A program made the position numbers and the translations under genes. A stretch of 23,678 nucleotides of DNA, from assembly GCA_045660245.1 (NCBI GenBank), contig JAZRDJ010000035.1, positions 1-23,678 on the forward strand, given 5' to 3'. Below the pieces are notes generated by a model. The model was not told the origin of the DNA. It ran no database searches and was given only the letters and a program-made list of their open reading frames with translations. This document shows positions 8,010 through 16,746 of the stretch, one piece after another. Position 1 is the stretch's first letter; each line of letters starts with the position of its first letter. The stretch comes from RGIG3872 sp045660245. Its GTDB lineage: Bacteria > Bacillota > Clostridia > Christensenellales > UBA1242.

Positions 8010-9166
8010 GTTGTCAAATTCTCAAGATACCCAAGATCTCTGAGCACATTCAAAAAATAATACCGCGACGAAAATTCCGATGACAAATACAAACACTCAA
8101 AAATATCATTCTTTCCCAAAAAACTGAAGACACCATGATCCAAATCACAAAGCAAATCACCAAGCATGTATTTCATTGCCGAAACAACCCGAACAATCCT
8201 TTTGAGAACAATCATACCTTTTGGTTTTTTTACAAATTTCATGCATGCCATACCAGAAAGTTTTGTTTGTTTCTTGATTTTGTCAATCCTTTTGTTCAAA
8301 TCCAAATTCAAATCAACAAGTTTGCCTTTGAGGGCAACTTTGTATGTTCCGTCAATGATTTTTGACGCCATCAAGTAACAATCCAAAAAGTTTTGTTTAG
8401 TTTTTGCAATGAGCGCTCCACAAAGCGCAACCTCTGCTCCAAAAAAGAATTTTGTCCCAGAAAAAAAACTCATGCATCTCCCAACATAAAGACACAACCC
8501 CACAATTTGCAATGGTTCAAAAACCACATTTGAAAGCCTCAAGACTTTTTTGATTTTAAAATTAACTTTTTTGCAAACAGACTTTTCATCAACTTTGCTC
8601 AAAAATACATTTTCAAACAAAGCAATGGATTTTGACTTGAAATATTTTTTCATTTGACTTATATCAAAATTCAAAAACTCTGAAAAACAAATCACAAAAT
8701 CAGGTTCATTCGTTTCATAGAAATTGAAGCAAATTCCATCATACAACATTGCATATTTTGACATTGAAAAATCAAAACATTTTTCAAAAACAAAATAACT
8801 AACACCAATCCCCATCATTTTTGCATAATATTTTGCAATATCCGCGACAAAAAAGTCTCCAAAAATAATCACATAATCTTCTTGATTGTATTCAATACTT
8901 GATGCACAAACAACTTCTGCAAAATGAGATTTGATGACTTCACTTGTCACTTTTATTCCATGCTCTTCAAGAAAGTTGATTATTTCACTTGCCAGCGTTG
9001 TTTTTGCGGATTTTTCATCAAAAAAACACTGAACCCTGTGAAATCCAGAAGATTTCATGAAATCTTTGAAACTTTCCCACTCGTTTTTTTCAAACACAGT
9101 CGGCTTGAAACCGTGCAATGCACCACACTCACAAATAGTTTCTACCTTTTCAAATTTGAATTCCAT
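8006..9166 (-). CDS. Degenerate sn-glycerol-1-phosphate dehydrogenase (AraM/EgsA)-like protein, probably non-catalytic
   Basis: The 386-residue cytoplasmic protein has no signal or membrane helix and an unusually Phe- and Cys-rich composition. Its layout follows the G1P dehydrogenase family: an N-terminal CECGALHG (12-19), a Rossmann-type strand order through residue 100, then IFGDFFVADIAKYYAKMMGI (101-120) where family members have a VGSGTIND-IAKY dinucleotide-binding segment, and FDFSMSKYAM (131-140) in place of the SMDGY-type segment. The C-terminal SSRYYFLNVLRDLGYL (366-381) matches the RYTxLDLAxxLG ending. The zinc ligands expected in a GxEHHxSH segment and an HGxxVG segment are missing: the aligned stretch is SGTKFFFGAEVAL (236-248), with a deletion. 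The GSGT loop is also lost. The fold is inferred from motif alignment by eye. No SD precedes the ATG. Function is unknown. Confidence 0.7.
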   Translation of the reverse strand: MEFKFEKVETICECGALHGFKPTVFEKNEWESFKDFMKSSGFHRVQCFFDEKSAKTTLASEIINFLEEHGIKVTSEVIKSHFAEVVCASSIEYNQEDYVIIFGDFFVADIAKYYAKMMGIGVSYFVFEKCFDFSMSKYAMLYDGICFNFYETNEPDFVICFSEFLNFDISQMKKYFKSKSIALFENVFLSKVDEKSVCKKVNFKIKKVLRLSNVVFEPLQIVGLCLYVGRCMSFFSGTKFFFGAEVALCGALIAKTKQNFLDCYLMASKIIDGTYKVALKGKLVDLNLDLNKRIDKIKKQTKLSGMACMKFVKKPKGMIVLKRIVRVVSAMKYMLGDLLCDLDHGVFSFLGKNDIFECLYLSSEFSSRYYFLNVLRDLGYLENLTT

Positions 9167-9209
9167 AAAAAAATAATAGCACCATCACATTTTCGCGATT
9201 GTGCTATTA
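9167..9209 (-). terminator. Intrinsic terminator of the flippase-like gene, abutting the next start codon
   Basis: TAATAGCAC (9174-9182) pairs with GTGCTATTA (9201-9209), extended by three more pairs past one mismatch. Seven T residues follow on the minus strand and end directly at the ATG of the G1PDH-like gene. Confidence 0.8.
9173..9181 (-). promoter_or_regulatory. Possible extended -10 promoter of the G1PDH-like gene
   Basis: TGCTATTAT on the minus strand is an extended -10 (TGnTATAAT with one mismatch). Only six bases separate it from the ATG, so transcription would start at or next to the start codon. No -35 box is visible, and the same bases form one terminator arm. Confidence 0.35.
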
Positions 9210-9226
9210 ATTAAATTGTTGATATT

Positions 9227-10669
9227 TTATTGAGTTAAATTGTCAGATTTTGATTTTTTTGATTTTTTCAACTTGCTGGTAATTTTGTTTTTTGAAGCAT
9301 TGACAATTGTGTCTGCAATTGTTTGACCAAAACCATGAATAATCAAAATATAATATGACAAAATTCTGTACACCAAAAGACCAATGGCAACATTTGCGCC
9401 GAGCAGATCAGGTGTTCCAAACAAGAACATGAACGAAAGTTCCATCATTCCTGTTCCACCAGGGAGCGGAACAATAACAGACGCCATGTTACAAACCAAG
9501 AACTTCACAAGGCAAATAAACCACAAATGAAATGTTACTTCTGTGATGTTTGTGAATGCTAGCACCACAAAGAATGGAATTGAGTAATATGCCAAAAGTT
9601 GAGTGATGCACAGCAAAATACTCTTGACCATTGTACCTTTGTTTTTGCGCAAGAACGCAATTGAATTTTGATATTCACGAACAGAAAGCATGATTTTGTT
9701 GTATGCCGATCTGTAATTTTTGACAATCCTGAGTTTGTACCCCACTTTCACAAGAAATCTTGCGACACCACGACCAATGATCTTTCCGTTTCCGATCAAA
9801 ATGAAGAGAATTCCAACAAGCGCCGTAAAAATAAACCCAAGAATAGCAACAAAATTCAAAAGAAGCATCAAAAAGTTTGAAATCATGTCCCCAGTGAACA
9901 TCATTGGCATTCCAAAAACAAAAGCAAAGAACACAATTGTTGCATTCACGAGATTATAGACAATGACTTTGATGATTGGCAATGACGTTGCTACACCAGG
10001 ACTCATTCCAGCCTTTGAAAGTTCCATGATCTGAACAGGTTCACCACCAACGGAAAATGGCGTGATATTGTCATAATATTTTCCAAGCAATGATACTCTG
10101 TATGACAGATATGGTTTTCTCTTTCCAACAGAAGCCTTGATCATGCTCATGAACATTCCAACTTCTGCTGCAATGAAGATCGCATACATCAAGAATCCAC
10201 CCAAAACCCACCAGAGTCTTGAACCTTGATTTGCAATAATTTGCCCAAGATCCAGTCCTGTTGAATATTCCTGCATGAATCCAGAAACGATACCCACCAT
10301 CAACACAATGTTGATGATCAAAAAGATTGCATTTGTGATTTGACTTTTGCGCTTTTTCTTTGGAGATTCTGTTTGCCTTGCTTCTTCGAGCCTTTCTTCC
10401 ACAATCTCCTTGTCATATTCAAGATCCGACGTTTCATTTTCAATAATGTCAAGTTTTTGATCAATTGTTTGTTCTGGCTTTTGAATTTCTTCATCGGCCT
10501 GTTCTTTTGTGCAAACGTCCAAACTGCTTGACTCTTGGTTGTCATTTTCTGCATTTACAGAATTGACATTTTGCTCACATGAAGACAAATCGGCAGAATT
10601 TTCTTCCGAAATTTCAGGAAATTTTGAAACTTCCTCCTCTTTGACCTTGTCTTCGCGTTTTTTACTCAT
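9227..10669 (-). CDS. Lysylphosphatidylglycerol synthase TM region / flippase-like (UPF0104-type) membrane protein
   Basis: The 480-residue protein has a hydrophilic, Glu/Asp-rich N-terminal tail of about 105 residues, then a basic KKKRK cluster and about eight hydrophobic segments beginning at about 113-130. The membrane part carries marks of the LPG_synthase_TM (PF03706) family: NITPFSVGGEPVQIMELSKA (201-220) and PLPGGTGMMELSFMFLFG (401-418). The soluble aminoacyl-transfer domain of MprF is absent, so it is a stand-alone membrane module of a group associated with lipid or isoprenoid-linked substrate movement; the substrate is unknown. The C-terminus is lysine-rich and probably cytoplasmic. 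It lies after the foldase terminator with its own promoter, and the ATG has no SD and begins six bases after the -10 box, suggesting a leaderless transcript. Confidence 0.85.
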   Translation of the reverse strand: MSKKREDKVKEEEVSKFPEISEENSADLSSCEQNVNSVNAENDNQESSSLDVCTKEQADEEIQKPEQTIDQKLDIIENETSDLEYDKEIVEERLEEARQTESPKKKRKSQITNAIFLIINIVLMVGIVSGFMQEYSTGLDLGQIIANQGSRLWWVLGGFLMYAIFIAAEVGMFMSMIKASVGKRKPYLSYRVSLLGKYYDNITPFSVGGEPVQIMELSKAGMSPGVATSLPIIKVIVYNLVNATIVFFAFVFGMPMMFTGDMISNFLMLLLNFVAILGFIFTALVGILFILIGNGKIIGRGVARFLVKVGYKLRIVKNYRSAYNKIMLSVREYQNSIAFLRKNKGTMVKSILLCITQLLAYYSIPFFVVLAFTNITEVTFHLWFICLVKFLVCNMASVIVPLPGGTGMMELSFMFLFGTPDLLGANVAIGLLVYRILSYYILIIHGFGQTIADTIVNASKNKITSKLKKSKKSKSDNLTQ

Positions 10670-10675
10670 AAGTTT

Positions 10676-10704
10676 ATGTTATCAAACAAAAATAATATTG
10701 TCAA
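10676..10704 (-). promoter_or_regulatory. Promoter of the flippase-like gene, apparently leaderless
   Basis: TTGACA (10704-10699), 17 bases, then TAACAT (10681-10676) preceded by TGA, an extended -10. Six bases separate the -10 from the ATG. The -35 sits in the U-tract of the preceding terminator. Confidence 0.6.
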
Positions 10705-10736
10705 ACAAAAAAGTTCCAAACATAACGTTTGGAACT
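10705..10736 (-). terminator. Intrinsic terminator of the foldase gene
   Basis: A perfect 10-base-pair stem (AGTTCCAAAC 10712-10721 with GTTTGGAACT 10727-10736, five-base loop) is followed on the minus strand by a run of T residues. Confidence 0.9.
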
Positions 10737-10751
10737 CAAAATTCAAAAATA

Positions 10752-12599
10752 TTAATATCCAATGGCCTCTGACAATTCTTCATATGTCATTTTGTACTCA
10801 TATGAGATCTCGCCATCTTTTTTCATGTCTGCAATCATCTTGTTGCGAAGTTTTGTGAAGTATGTTCCACTATCTCCAACAAGTTCTGTTTTGAGCATAT
10901 CATAGAAATAGTCAAAAAGTGTTTGTTCAGTCATGTTTGAAACCTTTTCATTTTTGAGAAGTGTCGCAATTTCATCTGTAGATTTCAAAATCATTTTTCC
11001 AGAACCATTGTCCCTCATGTATTCAATCACAGCCTTGCCTGGTTCATAAACATCTGCAATCATCATGATGTGCAAACCATAGTCTGAAAGAACTGTAGAA
11101 TAAGATCCAATTGCTCCGCTGTTTGCATTGTAGAGCGCACGAGCACCATCAGCAAAGTCAGAAACATAAGATCCATGGTTATCTGCTTCTGTTGAAATTG
11201 TGAAACCGATCTTTGCAGAGAGTTTTTCTGAAAGTGAACCGGTATCAGCAGAATATTGCCATGAAAGTTTGTTGAATTCATAAACCTTTTGTTCGCCTGA
11301 AAGTGAACCGTTACTTGCAATTGCTTGAACTTTTGCAATAATTTCAGAAGCCGAAATTTTTGCATCAGTTTCTTCACCAGAACCAGAATCTGTCACCGTT
11401 ACATTGAGACCAGTTACAGCATCACGATATGTTGTTGAAAGGTTCGCAAAATCCACACCAGCCAAAGATTCTCTGAATGCTTCATACTCAAGTCTGATCA
11501 TGTTGTCAACGCCAGCGTCATAACCTTCATGTTCTTTGAGTGTTTCAATCGCCAAATCGTCAAACTTCACGAGAATGTGTTGAACTGTGAAATACTTGTA
11601 CTCACCATTGTTGTGATAGAGAACCAAGTTTTCATTTGAAGAACTTGTGATTGTATCAACATATGCATCTTCAGAAGAATTTGCTTGTGTGTCTTTGCTC
11701 ACGAGTTCAAGGAATTTTGCAACAACTTTTGCATCGCTCAAAAGTCCATCAGTGATCACACCATTGCTTGACATATATTCTTGATACTTTGTGTAAAGTG
11801 CTGACTCATAATATGAATCATAAAGTCTTTTGATTTCTTTTTGAACAACAACATCTTTTGCTGAATTTTCGCCTTCCGCCTTTGCAGCAATCATGAGTCC
11901 ATCAACATATCTTGTCCATGCAACATCACGATACACTCTGTCATCTGCATCTGTGATTGTCTTTTCTTGACTTGCTCTGTCCTCGTCTTCGTCAAGTTCA
12001 AGAACATACTTGTAGATGCTTTCAGTCTTGAGTTCATTGATTTTGTCAGAAAGCACTGGAGCCACAGCCTCAGTCTTTCCAGCATAAGAAATTTCTTCAA
12101 CCTTGTTTTCAGACGCATCATATGCCTCATAAACATATGGGGTTTCTTTGTCCTCATCTTCTTTGAGCCATTCAGGAAGTTCGTCCTCCTTTTCGCCTGC
12201 TTGAAGTCTGAGTGCTTTTTCAATCTTGTCAAGTTCTGCATCAACATAATCAAAGACGTCATACCAAATTTCATTGTACTCATCATCAATAAATTTGAGT
12301 TCACCAGAAACAAGCATCTTTTTTGCTTCACTCAAAACAAGAGTTCTGCTTTCAACAGTGTTGTAGAAAAGATCCATCATTGTTTCTTGATCATAGTACA
12401 TGAAGTATTGATAGTATTGATTGTAGAAACTGTAATATTGATCCACAAGTTCTTTTCTTGTGATCTCAGTATCTCCAACAGTCATCACAATTTCATCATC
12501 TCTGTATGATGCGTCAGTGTTCACAAGACTACATCCAGAGAAAAAGAAACTGAAACATGCACAAATACATAGGATTATTGATAGTAAAATCTTTTTCAT
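10752..12599 (-). CDS. Lipoprotein foldase, parvulin-type peptidyl-prolyl isomerase (PrsA/SurA-like)
   Basis: PrsA-type lipoproteins help secreted proteins fold outside the membrane. The N-terminus ends in a lipobox FSGC with cysteine 23. A SurA-N-like chaperone region follows (about 33-90: VMTVGDTEITRKELVDQY), then a long acidic helical region. The parvulin signature opens with YFTVQHILVKFDD (336-348) and resumes at FNKLSWQYSADTG (442-454), closing with SDYGLHIMMI (505-514). The domain is therefore interrupted by about 75 residues that are partly Gly/Ser/Asp-rich, making this 615-residue protein roughly twice the length of Bacillus PrsA. It lies downstream of mfd, as PrsA/SurA-like genes often do in Clostridia, but has its own promoter, an AGGAG SD eight bases from the ATG, and a strong terminator. 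Whether the split domain is an active isomerase is uncertain. Confidence 0.85.
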   Translation of the reverse strand: MKKILLSIILCICACFSFFFSGCSLVNTDASYRDDEIVMTVGDTEITRKELVDQYYSFYNQYYQYFMYYDQETMMDLFYNTVESRTLVLSEAKKMLVSGELKFIDDEYNEIWYDVFDYVDAELDKIEKALRLQAGEKEDELPEWLKEDEDKETPYVYEAYDASENKVEEISYAGKTEAVAPVLSDKINELKTESIYKYVLELDEDEDRASQEKTITDADDRVYRDVAWTRYVDGLMIAAKAEGENSAKDVVVQKEIKRLYDSYYESALYTKYQEYMSSNGVITDGLLSDAKVVAKFLELVSKDTQANSSEDAYVDTITSSSNENLVLYHNNGEYKYFTVQHILVKFDDLAIETLKEHEGYDAGVDNMIRLEYEAFRESLAGVDFANLSTTYRDAVTGLNVTVTDSGSGEETDAKISASEIIAKVQAIASNGSLSGEQKVYEFNKLSWQYSADTGSLSEKLSAKIGFTISTEADNHGSYVSDFADGARALYNANSGAIGSYSTVLSDYGLHIMMIADVYEPGKAVIEYMRDNGSGKMILKSTDEIATLLKNEKVSNMTEQTLFDYFYDMLKTELVGDSGTYFTKLRNKMIADMKKDGEISYEYKMTYEELSEAIGY

Positions 12600-12631
12600 C
12601 GTAATTTCTCCTAATTTAAAGTTACTTTGAT

Positions 12632-12660
12632 AGTATAATGGATCAATTCCAAAAAATCAA
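12632..12660 (-). promoter_or_regulatory. Sigma-A promoter of the foldase gene
   Basis: TTGATT (12660-12655) and TATACT (12637-12632) are separated by 17 bases. The leader is about 25 bases with an AGGAG SD. No convincing terminator for mfd is seen upstream, only an A/T-only hairpin. Confidence 0.7.
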
Positions 12661-12707
12661 CAGTTTTTTGTTTTTATTTTTGAAATATATATTATATTAC
12701 CAGCAAT

Positions 12708-15700
12708 TTAGGCATCTTCACCTGACAAGAGTTCCAAAAACTTGATAATTTCATCAATATTGTCTTGAATTGATTGCAATTTTGAGAATTTGATAACTTC
12801 ACCTTTTGAAAGGTCAAGTACGCACCTTGCCCTGAAAGCATAAATGGCTTCACCAATTTTTTCATTTCCCACAATCTTTTCATCGTCCTCAAACACAAGT
12901 TTGATTGTACTCTCGTCTGCCAAAATTTCCTTGATGCGAGCCTCAGAACCGAGAGCCCTCAAATATGAAATCTTGAGCAAGTTTTCCGTTGGCTTTGGAA
13001 GTGTTCCAAAAGCACTTTCCAAAGAATTTTTGACATCAACAAACGAATCAAAACCTGAAATTGCACCAATATTTTTGTATGCAGTCATGCGATCTTCACT
13101 TTTCAAGATGTAGTTTTCAGGAATAAACGCATCAACTGGCAATCTGACCGCTGTCTGAGATTTTGGTTTTTGAACAATCCCCTTGAGATCCAAAACGGCT
13201 TCTGACAAAAGTTTTGAGTACATGTCATAACCAACTTTTTGCATGTGACCATGCTGCTCTGCGCCAAAAATGTTTCCACCTCCACGAATCTCAAGATCCT
13301 TCATCGCGAGTTTGAATCCGCTGCCAAATTCAGTGAACTCAGAAATGGCTTCAAGCCTTTTGTATGCATCGTTTGTGAGGATCTTATCTCTGTTGTACGT
13401 GAAGTATGCATATGCCCTTCTGTTTCCTCTCCCCACTCTTCCGCGAATTTGATAAAGTTGACTCAAACCAAATCTGTCACTATCCACAATCACGAGAGTG
13501 TTTGCATTTTCAATATCAATGCCATTTTCAATGATTGTTGTGCACACCAGCACATCTGCCTCACCTTTGTAGAAAGAGTAGATCACATTTTCAAGTTCTT
13601 TGCCAGACATCTGTCCGTGTGCGACAACAACTTTTGCATCAGGCGCAAGCGACCTGATCTTTTGTGCAAAAGAATAAATTTTTTCAACATTGTTGAAAAG
13701 AATATATACCTGCCCAGATCTCTTCATTTCTCTCTCGATCGCATCACGAATGAGAGCGTCTGACTCTTCAGTCACTGACGTTTCAATCGGGAGCCTCACT
13801 GATGGCGGTGTTGAAATAATCGACACATCACGAATTCCTGAAAGCGACATGTGCAAAGTTCTTGGGATTGGTGTTGCAGAAAGTGTCAATACGTCAACAT
13901 TGGTGTAATTCACTTTGAGTTTTTCCTTGTCTTCAACACCAAATTTTTGCTCTTCGTCAAGGACAATAAGCCCGAGATTTTTGAATTTCACATCTTTTGA
14001 AAGCAATCTGTGTGTGCCACAAATGATATCGATCTCTCCCTTTTCAAGACGTTTCAAAATATCCTGCACTTCTTTTGGCTTTTTGAATCTGTTCAAAACT
14101 TCAATATTCACGCCAAACTCTTTGGTTCTGTTGAGTGCCGTGTTGTAGTGTTGCTCTGAGAGTATCGTCGTTGGCGCAATGATTGCAACTTGTTTCCCTG
14201 CAATCACAGCCTTGAATGCTGCACGAAGTGCAACCTCAGTCTTCCCAAACCCAACGTCACCACAAAGCAATCTGTCCATGACTTTGTTGCTTTCCATATC
14301 TCTCTTGATTTCAGACAAACTGATGAGTTGATCTTCCGTTTCCGTGTGAGGGAATGAGTTTTCAAATTCGATCTGGAGCATGTCATCTTTGGGGAATGAG
14401 TACCCCTTGAGTTTTTCACGCTCTGCATAAAGCGCAAGCAAGTTGAACGCAATTTTTCTCACACCTTCTTTAACTCTTGCTTTCACTCTCGCAAATTCAA
14501 CGCCACCAATCTTTGAAAGTTTTGCTGGAGTTTCACCACCCGCAAACTTTTCAAGCATGTTCATTTGATCAATCGGAACAAACAACTTGTCACCATCTCT
14601 GTATCTGACAACAACATAATCTTTTGTTCCAAAGTTTCCGTCAAGTTTTGACACTCCCTCACAAACGCCAATACCATGGAAAGAGTGAACGACATAATCA
14701 CCAACTTTTGGAACAGAAAAAACATTTTTCCTCGATGCTTGATACTTCTTCTCTTGCGATTTCTTTGCATAGAGATCAAAAGTTCCAAAAATCATTATTC
14801 TCTCATTTGGGAGACTCATTCCACTCGCAAACGCATGAGGAATAATTGCCGACTCCTCATCTGACACTTTTGCGTTCTCTTTGATATCAATATAACACTC
14901 GTGATTTTCAAGCGTTTGTTTGAGACCTTTTGCATTTTCGAGCGAGCCTGCAAAAATGAACACTTTGTGTTCATGGAACACAAGTGATTTCACGGTTCGC
15001 GCAAACTCCGTGTGACTGTGCGCATATCTGAGAGATGGATTTGATTTGATACTCGCCACAAGTTCAGGATCAAAAAGCCTGTTTGCCGAAGTAATTTTTT
15101 GAAACGCCACACATGGGAATTCACAAAAATCAGCCTTGATTTTTTCAAAAGGGATATATCCTCCATTTGAAATGTGACTGTTTGATTTCATGAGCCCGGC
15201 AATTCTCGAAACATATTCCTTTTCTGTCGCTGTGATACTGTCATACACCATCTTTGCTTCATCAAAACACACAATTGCATCCAATCCAAAAGCCTGTTTT
15301 ACATAATCAAACAAACTTGAAACATTCTCACCATACAAAAGAGGCAAAACAACTTCCATTGCATGAGATCGATCTTTGGCATCAAGCCTTGAAATGAGGT
15401 CAGAAAGTATCAAACAAAAATCATTTTGAATTTCAGCAGTTGCAAACTTTCTGTCTCGCATTTTTTCAAGTTCGAGCACCACATTCTCAAAACTTTCCGC
15501 AAAGAGCATCGTGTTTGGACAAATCGTTATTTCGTCAATATCCCCTGCACTCTTTGTGGTTTCTGGATCAAGTTCAGAAATCTTTTCAACGACAGTGTCA
15601 AAAAAATCGATTCTGAAAGCCCTCATTGATCCAACATCAAAAACGTCAACAATGTCACCGCGCACAGCAAAATCCCCTGGCTCAGCCACGAGATCCACTC

Positions 15701-16175
15701 GCCTGTATCCCGAAAAAAGCAGTTTTTGAATGAGGTCACCACGCTCCATGTCCTGACCTTTTTCAATGCTTGTCACTGCATAGTCAAACATTTGCACCGG
15801 AGCAAGAGGCATCAAAAGCGCATCACATGATGTCACAATAATTTTCGCTTGTCCTGACAAAATTTGTGCAAGCGCCCTGTTCCTCTCCACAAAACTTTCC
15901 GCACTCACCGCTTTTTTGTATATCAAGTTGTCAGCGACAGCGGGCAATAGCACCACACTGCCTGCAAACACATCTTCAAACATTTCTTGGATTTTTCTTG
16001 CGTGAACAATATCGCTCGTAACATAAAGCAAAGGCTTGTCAAAAGCACAGGAAAGCATAACTTTCAAACTTTCCGTCACACCAAAAAGAGAGCAAGATTT
16101 TCTTGCCCCTACCCCTTCCAAGACTTTTTTAATCTCGGAATTTACATTACCAAAATCCAAAAATTGAGTTTTCAT
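12708..16175 (-). CDS. mfd: Transcription-repair coupling factor Mfd
   Basis: Mfd is the ATP-driven translocase that removes RNA polymerase stalled at DNA damage and recruits UvrA. At 1155 residues it is full length. Domains in order: UvrB-like N-terminal region (about 25-350); the polymerase-interacting CarD-like domain (about 490-545: VGDYVVHSFHGIGVCEGV and KLFVPIDQM); the RecG-like helicase core with Walker A GDVGFGKTE near 640, DEEQ near 740, SATPIPRTLHMSL near 768, and the motif V-VI region ENGIDIENANTLVI to QIRGRVGRGNRRAYAYF near 885-925; and a C-terminal TRCF domain (about 1010-1150). It starts 13 bases after pth and is probably cotranscribed with it. There is no recognisable SD before the ATG; translation may depend on ribosomes finishing pth or on an A/T-rich unstructured start. 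Confidence 0.98.
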   Translation of the reverse strand: MKTQFLDFGNVNSEIKKVLEGVGARKSCSLFGVTESLKVMLSCAFDKPLLYVTSDIVHARKIQEMFEDVFAGSVVLLPAVADNLIYKKAVSAESFVERNRALAQILSGQAKIIVTSCDALLMPLAPVQMFDYAVTSIEKGQDMERGDLIQKLLFSGYRRVDLVAEPGDFAVRGDIVDVFDVGSMRAFRIDFFDTVVEKISELDPETTKSAGDIDEITICPNTMLFAESFENVVLELEKMRDRKFATAEIQNDFCLILSDLISRLDAKDRSHAMEVVLPLLYGENVSSLFDYVKQAFGLDAIVCFDEAKMVYDSITATEKEYVSRIAGLMKSNSHISNGGYIPFEKIKADFCEFPCVAFQKITSANRLFDPELVASIKSNPSLRYAHSHTEFARTVKSLVFHEHKVFIFAGSLENAKGLKQTLENHECYIDIKENAKVSDEESAIIPHAFASGMSLPNERIMIFGTFDLYAKKSQEKKYQASRKNVFSVPKVGDYVVHSFHGIGVCEGVSKLDGNFGTKDYVVVRYRDGDKLFVPIDQMNMLEKFAGGETPAKLSKIGGVEFARVKARVKEGVRKIAFNLLALYAEREKLKGYSFPKDDMLQIEFENSFPHTETEDQLISLSEIKRDMESNKVMDRLLCGDVGFGKTEVALRAAFKAVIAGKQVAIIAPTTILSEQHYNTALNRTKEFGVNIEVLNRFKKPKEVQDILKRLEKGEIDIICGTHRLLSKDVKFKNLGLIVLDEEQKFGVEDKEKLKVNYTNVDVLTLSATPIPRTLHMSLSGIRDVSIISTPPSVRLPIETSVTEESDALIRDAIEREMKRSGQVYILFNNVEKIYSFAQKIRSLAPDAKVVVAHGQMSGKELENVIYSFYKGEADVLVCTTIIENGIDIENANTLVIVDSDRFGLSQLYQIRGRVGRGNRRAYAYFTYNRDKILTNDAYKRLEAISEFTEFGSGFKLAMKDLEIRGGGNIFGAEQHGHMQKVGYDMYSKLLSEAVLDLKGIVQKPKSQTAVRLPVDAFIPENYILKSEDRMTAYKNIGAISGFDSFVDVKNSLESAFGTLPKPTENLLKISYLRALGSEARIKEILADESTIKLVFEDDEKIVGNEKIGEAIYAFRARCVLDLSKGEVIKFSKLQSIQDNIDEIIKFLELLSGEDA

Positions 16176-16188
16176 TGTCTTTTAAAAA

Positions 16189-16746
16189 TTAGTGATATTT
16201 TTGCATGGCAGCACCGACACTGTCACCCATGATTAAATCATAAACCGAACTTGCACCTTTGTCAATACCAATCACTTGTTCATCAGTCATTTTGGCATTT
16301 GAAAGCACAAAATCCGCAAGATCCATGAACTCCGGTGATCTTCCAACGCCAATGCGCACTCTCAAAAACTCTTGTGTTCCAATTTCTCCAATCACACTCT
16401 TGAGCCCATTGTGAGTTCCGGCACTACCTTTCTCTCGAATTCGAATTTTCCCAGGCTCAAGATCAATGTCGTCAGACACAATCAAAATCTCATTTGCCTT
16501 TGCGCCATATTTCTTCATGAGTGATTTGACAGCAATCCCACTTGCATTCATGAAAGTTGTTGGTTTTGCAAGAACAATCTTTTCACCATTCATGAAATAT
16601 TCCGCGACTTCCGCATCACATTCTTTTTTCTTGAACTTCACTGAAAGTTTGTCTGCAAGTTTGTCCACAACCATGAACCCCATGTTGTGCACAGTCTTTT
16701 CATACTTCTTTCCGACGTTTCCAAGCCCAACAATAATCTTTAACAT
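16189..16746 (-). CDS. pth: Peptidyl-tRNA hydrolase
   Basis: Pth releases tRNA from peptidyl-tRNAs dropped by ribosomes. The 185-residue length is typical. Signature residues are present: the asparagine of GLGNVGKKY (7-15), the catalytic histidine of HNMGF (20-24), FMNASG for substrate binding, the aspartate pair in VSDDIDLEPGKIRI, and GTHNGLKSV. The ATG overlaps the end of the upstream GlmU-like gene by seven bases (ATGTTAA) and a strong SD, GAGGTGAT (16759-16752), sits five bases before it inside that gene, so the two are translationally coupled. The glmU-pth-mfd order is common in Bacillota, where prs usually lies between glmU and pth; prs is absent here. Confidence 0.97.
   Translation of the reverse strand: MLKIIVGLGNVGKKYEKTVHNMGFMVVDKLADKLSVKFKKKECDAEVAEYFMNGEKIVLAKPTTFMNASGIAVKSLMKKYGAKANEILIVSDDIDLEPGKIRIREKGSAGTHNGLKSVIGEIGTQEFLRVRIGVGRSPEFMDLADFVLSNAKMTDEQVIGIDKGASSVYDLIMGDSVGAAMQKYH

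Noticed and set aside
11967..12509. Plus-strand open frame of 180 codons opposite the foldase gene
   Set aside because: Rich in Phe, Ile and Asn as expected from the reverse of Glu/Lys-rich coding sequence; no SD or promoter.
12651..12685. Possible mfd terminator from complementary A and T runs
   Set aside because: Pairs only A with T and has no GC-rich stem; mfd may read through into the foldase or end elsewhere.
13239..13763. Plus-strand open frame of 174 codons opposite mfd
   Set aside because: Lies across the highly conserved Mfd helicase motifs and has no independent support.
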